Assembly (NCBI RefSeq): GCF_021917145.1
Contig: NC_061061.1
Span: forward strand, 15,329,484-15,393,483
DNA length: 64,000 nt
Source of the DNA: Hypomesus transpacificus
Taxonomy: Eukaryota; Chordata; Actinopteri; Osmeriformes; Osmeridae
Direction of reading: 5' to 3'
Of the stretch, positions 48,752 to 60,115 are shown piece after piece (position 1 is the stretch's first letter; each line of letters opens with the position of its first letter). A program made the translations under genes and the position numbers. The notes beneath the pieces are model-generated. The model saw nothing but the letters and a program-made list of their open reading frames with translations, had not been told where the DNA came from and ran no database searches.

Positions 48752-49409
48752 ATTTACTGAAATTGATAAATGTAGCTCTAGCAGTACTGTTCAGTAGGCT
48801 AACTGCAAATAGAGAATAGCCTACTACAGCGGCCATAGCAAACGGTACAGTTTAACGTAGACAAGCTTCGTTAGCCAACAGATTAATGACAATGATGAGC
48901 TATAGTATTGCCTACAATGGGAAAGCATGTGTACCACATAATATCCAAATACCATTCAGTGAATATGTTTGTCCTAGCTTTGTGTAGTTATAGCGAGTTA
49001 TTCCCCTGTAGCTATATTTTGCGCTACAAGATGATACCAACCCGAACCGGACTCAGGAACAAGAACGTTTCTTAGCAACGGATTCAGCGTTTACATTTCC
49101 ATACAGCCTCCACAGTAGGATCAATGCTTGGTAAATTATGAGTCATTTTTATTATGAGTTTACATTCTAGACAAGCAAATAAATAAAGCAAAAATAAGAA
49201 CTTGGCTGAATTGCTTAGGCTACACAAATATCTCAGACAGGGAATGTGTGATTTGTCTTGTATTCTTATTCTTTCGGGGACATAATATCTGGTATGGGAT
49301 GAGTCAAAAAAGAGGTAATGAGTTTGGAGTTTAGTTCAAGTCTTCGAGTACTCTGAACTTTTATTAACATGCATACTTATGCATTTACGTTGTGAAATTG
49401 TGCTTCTTT

Positions 49410-50088
49410 TCAGCGCATTCTGTGCTTAATTTCTTTAGCCATCTGACACAGTGCACATGGGCCACAGCACATATGTACCGCCCAGTCATCCACAATGCTA
49501 CCCTGCAAACAGAGATGGACAAAAGGACAAAACACTGGTGTAAATGTTCACGTCAAAATAAATAAACATGAATGTGTCTTATAGTCTATCTATGTATTTA
49601 AGTAATCACTCTCACAGGGATATTGTATCTCTCCCGCATTCCTGTACGCATCATCATCATAGCTCCTGGCAAAATGGGGAGACAGAAACATTCTCCATAC
49701 TTCTCGGCCATCTGGCAGGACAGCACTCCAGGACAGAAGGCGCCACACATACCTGAAGGACAGGATACTCAATCTCAAGCAACTAATAGGTTCTGATTAC
49801 ATGGAACTGATTAATCATTGCTATTTTTTTCTATGTAGCCTATACCTTACCTCTGACACAATGGGAAATCACGTAAACCAGCAGCTGCTGACTCAGTCCT
49901 CTAGCTCTGGCACTGAGCCTGATTTTTTGCTATAGTACTTTTTCTAATACACAACTTTCTTAGAGACATGACAGCTAGTCTTCTTCCTACCCATACTCAC
50001 ACACTCTTTTGTCAATGCAACATTCCAACATGCGTGAATGCCATCTGGTTTGGACGACCACTGTTCCAGTCATTCTTGGCTGACTCAT
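49410..50088 (-). CDS. PLAC8/cornifelin-family cysteine-rich protein, copy A
   Basis: Three coding exons on the minus strand: 50088-50001, 49752-49616, 49502-49410. They give 105 aa. Sequence in order: [20 protein letters not shown] and [10 protein letters not shown] (exon 1), [20 protein letters not shown] then [18 protein letters not shown] (exon 2), [20 protein letters not shown] then [10 protein letters not shown] (exon 3). Exons 2 and 3 are very close to family consensus, including CGPCALCQM. Exon 1 is short and lacks the usual WS.GLCDC motif, reading WHSRMLECC instead. AATAAA on the minus strand at 49365-49360 fits the 3' end. It lies 660 bp upstream of copy B in the same orientation. 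Confidence 0.88.
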
Positions 50089-53000
50089 TACTGTTTTTTT
50101 GAATCCTTCAAATTTGTTGGCTGGAAGAAATGTGTGGATGAAAATGAAAAAAAAAGCCGATGATCATACCAAACTGGAGCCCCGGGTGCAGCAATTGGCC
50201 TACAGTGGTCAAAATATTTATTTTGCATGTAGCCTAATTTACAAGAGACAGGTTTTTCTAGCCCGTCTGAATTAAGCAGACATCATTTAGATTGTAGAGA
50301 AACATTTTCCAACACAAGCATAAAAAGAGTAGCCTATAGCCTTTAGGCTATGTTTTTTTATTAGGCTATCCTATATGTGAGCATAATATATTTTCATCAA
50401 GCTATATTTATATTTTTCTACACAAATGAAACTGTAACCTTCTTAAAATATACTGTTGTAGGCTACATTCAGACTTATTGTCAATTTTAATATATGTAAG
50501 AATGTAGTGCTTGACTATACTGTAGCCTATTAAAGTATAAGGACTAATATTCTTTTCGCTTGGGATGGTTGCCAGTGGCGCACATCTTCATTTTGAATTA
50601 AGATAAACACCCCCATCTAATGGACATCTGGGCATTTTACATAGGCCTACAGTAAATCACTTGCCAACATTAAATTAGGACAATATAAAGTAGGTCTATA
50701 TTTCTGTGCACGGTAAATAGTTATCTTTAAGTTGTGCTGCAGTTAGATAAAGTTAGCGCTACTGTAAGCCTAGTAGTAGCCTGCATTGAATCACCACAAC
50801 ATGGTTAGCTAGCCTAATACCATAGCAACCGGTAATCTGGACCCGATCCTCATGTTAACACCCGTAGGGTACTACTGTTGCTCTATGACTTTAATCTAGG
50901 CCCTATATATTATTTCCAACAAAATAGTGTTACAGTTTTTTTTTCAATTAACGTTTTACCTTCTTGTGTGTCCATTTTATAGACAGTGCAACGTTATTTT
51001 AATGATAGTTCCAAATGGGGTCCAGGCTGGATGGTTGTTGTCAGATGGGCGTTCTTAGAATGTTGCTTGAAGTTGAATACAAATATGGTCGGAGTCAGAT
51101 GCATTAGGAACAAATTAGCCTACCTATCATTCAAAACGATGTCGTTTTACTCGTGTTTATAACATTTTTGTGAATGTGGGGAATTCACGTTTAAAGTGCT
51201 AGTTAAATTTATATTTGGAATGCCGGAGCATGAGCTTACATTTAGACAAATACAAGTTAATGATAATTCTGAATTTAAGGATATTTTGCATTTGGGTAGC
51301 AAATGCCGAGCTGCCAGCGTAGCCTACTTAAACGTTGCTATCACACTTTCTATTGTTCACAATTTCCTTTAAGGAAAGGATGTTTCTTCAAAATAGCCTA
51401 CTTCCGATTCTTTTCGGACACACATGTTATCCTGGCAGTTTCTTAGGTGTCATTCTCAATGAATTGTCTGTTTGTGATGTGGACGCAACGTAAAATGCTT
51501 ACTGACATGAATGAATGACAGGTCCTTAAAGTGCACCTCAAGATCGCTGAAGTTCATTCAAAAATTTATTGTGTGTGCAAGCGCGCGCGATAGGCTACGA
51601 GTGTGTGTGAGGTGTGGTCATTGTGTATAGTGTATGATGCGTGTGCCTGTGCAGTCTGTGCGTGTCTATCTCAGGTTTCTGAAATTGATTTACAGTAGGT
51701 TGATCAGTTGTTGAAATATAAATAAATAAATAAAACACAATGATTGTGTTTTACACACTGACTGTTCTGTCTTTATATCTTTGCTAATCATGAATCATGT
51801 GTGTAGGCCTACTTATACTTTCAACAGATCCTGGTTCTTCACCATTTTTCAATTGCTGAAATAAAAGAATCCTAGCAATTGCAATGTCTAGACGTAGATG
51901 TAATATTTTATTGTATTATCAACAGTAGCTCATATTTACAGTAATACATCCTAACTGTGATTATCATAGTCGTCATGATTAACTGAGTACATCCTCACTG
52001 CCTAACTTGGAAAACTGTTGAAAAAGCTTGAAACAGAACATCACCAAACGTCTGGATGGAGAAGATCTCCAACCACCTCTCCGGCCACAAAAACATTGTG
52101 TAGGGAGGACAGTGTTTACGTGTGTACAACACCTCCTCACTTTCTATCAAGCTCAGATGCTGACTCAATTAGATACCTCTGCTTCCTACCTGGGGGAGAA
52201 GGTGGTTCATGTGGCATCAATGTTGGCCACCTCAGGACACCCACTTTGCTGTCACGATGGCATGGCCGGTTGGGTTTTCCCAGGGCAGCTCACAGGATAC
52301 TAGGCTTTTTTGATCATTGCCTTTTATGTGGTCCCAGCAGATGCTACCATTGAACAAGAGCAAAGGTCCATGATAGGCTTTAATTGCCATCATCCGGACA
52401 CACACACACACACAGAGAGATAGCCGGTCTCACTAAGGGCTAAATCCTCAGCTCTTTTTACTGCAACATATTCTATCATATGGCGCACAGGTAGGTTGCT
52501 TACTATGCTAATAGCATGATTTTGAACATTTACATTTATTCATTTAGCAGACACTTTTATACAAAGCGACTTCCAAGAGAGAGCTTTACAAAGTGCATAG
52601 GTCACTGATAATAACAACAAGATATCCCCAAAAACATTGCGGGTAGCCAAAACATGAAGCACACATTGTGAACAGCCAATTGTGAACACAAAGATTTGTT
52701 CCTTTTGTCTAATTGCTGACTAGATGCTTAGCTTAGTGAGCAACGTAGATGTTAAATCTCCTGATGATGAATTGCAATCCAGACTTGTCTGGACTAGTGC
52801 AGACAGTTGTCGTGGAACCACCTAGGCCTATGGGGACAGCACTGAGACATGAGATAGCTGAGATAGCTTACTCTGCAGGGTCATCGACTGTCTGTTCCAC
52901 TAGCTAGCGCTACTCCACACATTAACACAAAATAAGGAAGAACCTGTCTACATCTGACGTCAATGATGATATACCATGTCTTTACACAGAGGAATACACA

Positions 53001-53809
53001 TGCACGTACGTGCACCCACACATACGCATGTACACATGCACACACCCACCCAAACACCCACCCACACTGAAAACACCCCACCCAGTTTTTTGGTTTTTTT
53101 TTGGGTTCTGGCCTCAGGCAATTAGTGTAAATTGCAGGAAGGTCGTTAGTCTTATCACTTGCCGTCAAGGCTGCAGCTGGCAAAGATGAACATTTCAAGA
53201 GTCACGTAGGGCTGAGAGCCCTCAGGTCATATGCCCTGGGAGCAGAGCACACACAGACACACACAAACACACACTTGCATGAATGTGCGCATGTGTACTC
53301 TCACACATGACGGCATATACATGCATGTCTATTGTAATATTTGAAGATGAGATTTTAAACGTTGTCTGCATGTTTTCATGATTCTGTACCACATAAATAT
53401 TATTCACATTGCAAACGTTATAAAGGCACTGCTAAGCAAGATCTCAAGATTTCAAAGGACAAACGACGGGGGTAAAGTCTGCTCATTGCACTCTTTAACT
53501 AAATATTGCTGTTTTAACCCGTTCAACATAAATTGAGCAGTCCTGTACATCTTGGCAGACACAACAATTGCATAAATGCCCCCCAGCAAATAGTTTGCTT
53601 CTTTCAAACTCAGAAAAAGACACAAACCCAGCTGGCCAGTTTGTTCATGTACAATGAGATGAGTGGGTCTAGATGGGTCTGGATGGGTCTGGATGGGTCT
53701 TTGTATGTTGTCAACAAGGGGCAATAAAATACCAAATGATTAAGCGAAATCCCTAAACTTACTCCTGATAGGTTTCCACACCACATCAGTCACGTCAAAG
53801 GAGTAAATA
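50089..53809. other. Intergenic region, 3.7 kb
   Basis: AT-rich sequence upstream of the PLAC8-like pair. No coding family is recognised. A reversed SINE-like tail lies at 52530-52640, short (CA)/(GT) tracts occur at 52399, 53000 and 53250, and GGGTCTGGAT repeats at about 53664-53700. Long open frames around 52018-52353 show no family features. Confidence 0.5.
52530..52640 (-). repeat. SINE-like 3' region, reversed
   Basis: CATTTATTCATTTAGCAGAC then ACTTTTATACAAAGCGACTT is the reverse complement of the fish SINE tail AAGTCGCTTTGTATAAAAGT plus CTGCTAAATGAATAAATG. The body differs from the 24440-type SINE. Confidence 0.65.
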
Positions 53810-55447
53810 CAGTTTTTCTCGATTGCTAACAAAAAATTGTATGTGTAAGCTATCCTCACAAAACCATTTTGCCAAATCCCAGCAGGAAGACCATGTACCC
53901 CAGTCTTTAAACACAATTTACCCTTTCTGACACATTTCTCAGGGTCATTCACACTTCTTTGTAAAAGTCTAAACACACCTCTCACTTTAAGAGACAATTG
54001 TCACCATTATGTCATTCAGAAAACACTGCCGTTTGATAAGTGAACTCAAACCAGCGCAATTCAAACACCCTTAACAAACAATTATCCATGTGTAAGCACT
54101 AACAATCAAATATACTCAACAAGCAATCGGGTTTGGAATGAATACAAAGGTAAGATCATCTGTACTTTGAAATCATGGAAGCAAATATCAGAGGAAGAGG
54201 CAGAATTGTCAGAATGAGAGGAGGTGGAAGGGAGAGAAAGAGGCAGAGGAAGAGTACGTTAGAAGAACAACAATCTCAAATGAGATCCATGCCTCACTAT
54301 GACAGAAATCCCTATGACAGAACAACCTTCTCCAAGCCATGGAAGAAACTTGTGGGGACATTGCTCTGGAGTCTTGTCAGGGATGGCTCAGGCATTCAAA
54401 GGCATTTTCCCTGCTGTTTGGCAAGAGAAAACATTGCCTGTGATGTTGAGGAAAGATTTTGGCCTGACCCTGGTCAGAGACAGGATGCTGACCCAGAATG
54501 AACAGTACTGAAGCATATTCAAGCCCTGTTACCCAGGTAAAAAATATTTGTTTATTTCCTTGTTTTCTAAGCCTTTGTTCCCAAATTTACAGCAATGAAT
54601 TTGTGTTGGGCCAACTGCTTGGACACAAGAATGTCAAATAACACACAGTTAATGAAACCTGACACTCAAGGAAAAAAAACTGAAGCCCAGACCTGCACAA
54701 TTATAAGCACATTCTCATCCTCACACTATTTGCAAAATACTACACACAGTGTTTTGCGAATCACTAAACACACTTTTCTACATTAGACACAGAAATTGGG
54801 TACGATTACGTCACTTCATTGGCTTTTTTAGACACTGCCTTGTAAAATGCCACACGTGAAGGAATGGATCAAACACGAGCGTCAAGTTTACAAGCACTAA
54901 AGTGCTAAACTGTAAACATACCAATCAGGTGTAAGCACTATAAAAAGGCAACAGGTCAGTGTACCTGTCCTCATTAAAAATGGAAGGCAATGTTGCAGGA
55001 AGGGGAATACGGAGAGGTAGGATGAGAGTGGGAGCCCGTGGAGGAAGAGTGGTAGGGAGAGGGAGAGTTAGACCTGGAGGCTGTGGCCAAATTTACAGTA
55101 TCTAATGAAATTCAAACAACATTGAACATTGGTTGACCATGCCCAAAGAATAGTTAGTGTAAAAGCATTTTAAATTTTGCATTACAGAGTGTAACTGGTT
55201 CAGAGTCCAATTTTATGAACCATGTGTGTGGCATACGGTGACAGAAATTGAAAGTTTTTTTTGTTTGAATTTTTGAATGCAAAGTTAGGTTTATACTACA
55301 GATTACATGGTTTTGATTACAGTGTTTGATTTTGGGCCAAAAGTAAAGGATTTGGCCAAAACAGTGTAAGTATGAAGATGTGTGTTTAGAGTTTGGAGAA
55401 AGCACAGTACACATTCATAAAATGTGTTTTAGCAATTGAGAAAAACT
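53810..55447 (+). mobile_element. IS630/Tc1-superfamily transposon remnant, internally deleted, probably composite
   Basis: The ends are inverted repeats CAGTTTTTCTCGATTGCTAA (53810) and its complement ending AGCAATTGAGAAAAACTG (55447), flanked by TA on both sides. Two separate N-terminal starts of an Arg/Gly-rich transposase are seen: MEANIRGRGRIVRMRGGGR at 54175 and MEGNVAGRGIRRGRMRVGAR at 54980. In the first, the basic N terminus runs straight into a C-terminal-type segment LARENIACDVEERFWPDP, so the catalytic centre has been deleted. Two N termini in one 1.6-kb unit suggest a nested or recombined pair of non-autonomous copies. The family is recalled from similar fish elements, not searched. 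Confidence 0.65.
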
Positions 55448-55954
55448 GTAGTATAAGTCATCTCACAAAGGAGCAAAGAAATCTTTGCCCACAATTAAAT
55501 TACTGAAAGGTTTGAAGCTTCTGCGTGACTATGTCACAATGCCATCTGGTTTGGCTTTGGCAGCGAGAAACTGAAACCCCTTTTGAGTCTAATTTTACCT
55601 ATTGTCTTCAGGATGTGGTTATCTCTACATCCACCAATTGTCAAGTGGAGGTCGGGGAGAGTTCTACAGGTTACAGGTGAGGAGGACATGTGGAGGGAGG
55701 AAATTAATTTGTAAATTTCTCTTTGGCTTCAAAGTATATTAAAGGGAAAGTGGTCACTTGAGATGTGTCTGCTAAACAGTTGCTGGTGTCAAAGATGACT
55801 TCACCATAACTTGCCATTGCGTTGGATCTAGGGTTCTCTGAATCAGGCACCACTGAAAAGTATGTACTTTCCTGTGAGACAGTCTCTGCTGACTTACTGT
55901 GTAAATATCAATGTAATTGATGACTATGTAAATATCATGACGTGACTAGTCAAA

Positions 55955-56460
55955 TATTAGCCTGGTCCTAACCAGACCCTTGCACATTTCATTTGTACAG
56001 AGGGTCTGGGATCGCATTGACAAGCGTTAACTTCCTTGAAGGCGGGTACTCTGTTAAAGTTTAAAGCTATTGGATCTGCCCAGAGCCACTCTGATCTGCC
56101 ATAACCAATCGCTAGCATTCGCCTTAGCCAACTTGACCACGGAGCTTGCTGCGGTACCTGGAAAATGAAACTTTTCCCGAACCCCGTGGGGAGGAGGGCC
56201 ACAACATCATGACCACCAACAAAACTCAGCAAGGATTGTTCTTGCTCCGGCTTTAACTTATTGATATCCGGCAGCGTTGCCACAACCGCAGAATAGCTTC
56301 GTTCGCATCTTTCTCCGCCTCCATTACTGAACTACCACTCAAACTAGTCCACAACATCAACGTCATCATTCTCAGCCACTCCCTCTGTTCGCTGATTGGA
56401 CCTACAAAAAAATTGTTTCTGAAAACCAACTGATGCACTGAAATCCCAGACCTAGTACAG
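55955..56460 (-). mobile_element. DNA-element remnant carrying a RecQ-like helicase fragment
   Basis: On the minus strand, 56280-56150 reads INKLKPEQEQSLLSFVGGHD then VVALLPTGFGKSFIFQVP. This is the Walker A region (TGFGKS) of a RecQ-type helicase and is cut off directly after it. The edges carry GGTCTGGGA-type inverted motifs (near 56005 and 56445). Such helicase scraps are common in fish mobile elements. It encodes no complete protein. Confidence 0.55.
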
Positions 56461-59400
56461 AAGCTAAATCCAAATTGAGTGGAAGTAAGGGGTAAGTAGA
56501 TGCTGTAAACTGGCAGTTGAAGGTAATGTTACCAAAACAAGATCAATGTTAACATCTACTCACCCTTGGAAAACCCAACCTACCAATTTTCACCTGTGTA
56601 ATACCTTACAATTCGTAATGAAGTGTGACTACAGAACATTTCCTATGGATTATAACTTTCACCATCCTCTAGGCATCACCTGAGATACAACACGTCTTCT
56701 GTCTCAACTACTCTGTGAACCAGCCTCTACTGTAACTATATTTATCCGAGTCATTGTTGTCATGTAAACTGTCCTAAAACAAACAATGCGTGTTGTGTCT
56801 TAAGGGTGTATGCATTTGGCCATCGAACAACATAAACAGCTCTATTCTGGTCCCCTGAATCCAGCATGAGCTAGCCAAATCCCTGCACCTCCACAGACCA
56901 GGCCTCTCTAACAGATACCCACACAAAGGGACTCCTTCCTGCCTTCCAAACTTGAATAAATATATCTAAATATATCTACAGTCCTGTATGTCTCCTCAAC
57001 AACCTGCCAGTCAGACAAAGAGACTGTCACTGAAGAACCCTCAAGCCAATCTTGGAGTTCAGAGTATAAGACAATTATTCACCCTCATTTATGGTTGATC
57101 CACCTGGTTCAACATATTTTATTTACTTTTTTATGTCCACAGTTACAGAAAGAACCACAAAACATTGGATATTATTTATGCTTTAGCTTGAATGTGTGAA
57201 TTTGTATGTGTGTGTATCGGTGTGTGTGTGTGTGTGTGTGTGGGTGTGATTGTGTGTATGTGTAGAATGCGTAGTGGTTTGTGTTTATTATCTAAACCAA
57301 GTTATCATCCTGACTCCACAACAACAGACTATTGTTCATCTCTCCTTTGTTTGTTTACTAACGTGTGTGGAGGACAAAGAAGGGAACACAGCTGGGTTCC
57401 CATTGGACGACACAGCATTCATCAACCACGATTTGAACCTGAGATACTTGAGCTAAACATACCAGGAGACTGTCGTTCGGCTGCTCATGTCGCTCCAGTC
57501 TGCTGTTGGATTTAAGACTCCATGGTATTTACATTTAAATTTAGTTATTTAGCAGACGCTCTTATCCAAAGCTACTTACAGGAAGTACAGGGACATTCCC
57601 CCGAGGCAAGTAAGGTGATGTGCCTTACCCAAGAAAGCAATGTCATTTGGCACGGCCGGGAATCGAACGGTATTGGTCTCTGTTGTTAGTTCTCACATAG
57701 AGAAACTGCTATCTGAAAGTTAGGACTGAGAAAAAATTTATAGAGTGGATGGGGGAATTAGGAAACTTGGGGGACATAAAAAGGGAAACAAGGGAGTTCG
57801 AAAGGGAAGGAGGGGTGGTAGCTCTAATCACAGTTGGGACTGTGAATTTTCCTTCATGTGCCAGAATTTCTAAAGAGCACGCTCCCCAGTAATGAGCGAT
57901 AATGAGAGGCAGTGATAATCACTGTGATAGGTGGCCTCAGTGGACACACTGGTACTCCATTGGCTGGGCGGGGACCAGCCTGCCATTGAGAGGCTATCAG
58001 TGTGGAGGTGCTGGAAACCCACGCCCTGGCTGATGTAGCCTAGTCCTGTGGGTCTTTGAGCCAAAAAGTGTGACACACTGGTCAGTAACCTTGGCTGGCA
58101 CAATCCTTGATGGCAGGTTTGGGCATATTAAGATGTGTGCTTTTGTGTGTGTGTGTAGGTGTACTACCACACTAACAGTTCTGTTCTGTGTCTGTTAAGG
58201 CAGAACTGCTAAGAAAACGACCCACTAACAAGAAAAAGGCCTTTTGCCTTGGACGGGAAGTTCTGCGTCTTCTTTTTGGCAAGAAACTGAACTGTAAACT
58301 GTCTCTTCATGAGGATCACTGGTCAAATACTTAATTTGCCTCAGAGATTACCTTGATACTGTCCAAGGATAAACATGAAGCCATGCCTTTTTCAGGATGT
58401 GCTCTATCAAAGAAGATTAATCAAAACCTTAGTTGCCAGATTGCTGGTGGATTGCCCAGTTTACAGTGGGAATGTGTGTACAACTCTTCCTCTAACTCTC
58501 ATCATTTGATCTATGAGTCGCTCAACATCACAACATCACGGTGGTGCACAGTCAATCTCCACTTCAATCTGCAGAGTGTGTTTTATAATGTGTTAGATTT
58601 CACCTTACATTCCCCAACAGTGGAAGTAAGCAATTCTGTGATGTGGTGCAGGAAAAGGATGGGAACTGAGGTCAGCATACAGCCATACTCTTGAATGTTT
58701 TGTATAATTATACTTAGGACTTCCGCAGTTCATGTTGAAATTGTACCCAGACAATGGCATTAAGAAACGTGCCCTCCCTTGACAGTCTGGTCATCCCCCA
58801 GCATGTCACATCAGTCTTGGCCTCAATGGGCAGTCAGCTACAGAGGCCAGCCTGTTTCCTATAGGATGTCTGTATGGTCTGTGGAAGGCTGAATGGGATG
58901 GGGTGGCAACCCTTACATCATGGGAAAACAAACATCCGGAATTTATCATGAACAAATCTGGACAGATATTAAACTGAGAAGTATTTCAGAAGAGATGCAA
59001 TCCCCTTGTAAGAGCCCATGCAAAATCTTTCAGAAATCAAGACAAGTCCTGTTGTGTCACCTTTGCGTGTGTGGCTTTAACTTTGGATGTGTCTACGTGA
59101 AAAAAATGATATCAATTACCTAAAATGTATTCATAAACCACAAATAAAACAACTATAAATCTACAGAATCTATTGTAGCATGACTTGTGTCGTGCAAAGC
59201 ACAATGGTCATTGTCCTGAGGATGTCCCAGGGGATTGTAACAGAGCAAGCAATATATTTCAGAAGACAGGGTTTGATTAATTACATTTGTAACTATTAGA
59301 AATGTGTCCTCATATTCTATGACAATGAACAGCTGGCACTCAATCATATTCATCATATTAATATAAAGATGAATGCCAATATTTATATTAATTATTATAA

Positions 59401-60018
59401 TCAATGTCTCAATGTACCTACTGACAAAACTTAATGTAACTTCACAATGCCAACAGTATTTAATATACCATAAGAAGAAAAAGAAAAAGAAGAATGGAAT
59501 ACATCTTTATCCAAATCATCATCATATTCACGGAATAAAATATCATTCTTCCATCCCTCAAATGTAGACTCGAAAAACCGGTTATAACATTGTTATTGTG
59601 TAGCCTTTATAATACAAATCAAATTTAGGATACAATAGAACGCAATCCTTCTTAGTTCTTAGATTAATTATGTTATTCGGTGTTCAGCAGGAACTTAAAT
59701 AGAAATTAAAATTAAAAACAAATAAAAATTATTTACCACAATGTATTTAAAAAGCTCTTTAAACTCAAGAGGGGGGAAAGTAGCATTGTTCATCTGGGCT
59801 CAGGAGGATCGCGGAGCCCTTTTCATCCGGTAATTGACGTAACGAGGTCGGGGCTGCGGTGGCGCCTAAGAGGGAAGGATACTTTCGAGTAGCCTATTCA
59901 TCCTTCACGGTCATACCCGGAAATTTTTAAAAGAGTGTTGGACGGAGGGGAGGGGGGAGGATGCAAGAGATGAGGAAGATTATGGGGTTCCTGTCTCACT
60001 CGTTCACATCTCTTGGCC
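56461..60018. other. Intergenic region upstream of the NCAM-like gene
   Basis: No coding family is recognised. It contains a (GT)n tract at 57215-57245, a reversed SINE at 57533-57690 and AT-rich sequence from 59.1 to 59.8 kb. GC content rises after 59.8 kb into the promoter of the next gene. Confidence 0.5.
57533..57690 (-). repeat. tRNA-derived SINE, reversed
   Basis: The reverse complement reads CGTTCGATTCCCGGCCGTGC, AAATGACATTG, GGTAAGGCACATC, then TTTGGATAAGAGCGTCTGCT and AAATAACTAAATTTAAATG. It is the same family as the copies at 790, 18275 and 24440. Confidence 0.85.
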
Positions 60019-60025
60019 TATAAAA
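60019..60025 (+). promoter_or_regulatory. TATA box of the NCAM-like gene
   Basis: TATAAAA 91 bp before the predicted start codon at 60116. Predicted transcription start near 60050. Confidence 0.6.
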
Positions 60026-60115
60026 CCACCGAGAACATGTCCCTGACATTGTTGAACTACATGCGCACAGCAGGTGCCCGTTTGTACAACTCGGATAAGT
60101 GATAGAGAGGTGGAG

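Noticed and set aside
52018-52353. 111-codon frame in the 50-54 kb spacer
   Set aside because: No family resemblance, no splice signals and no conserved motif could be seen.
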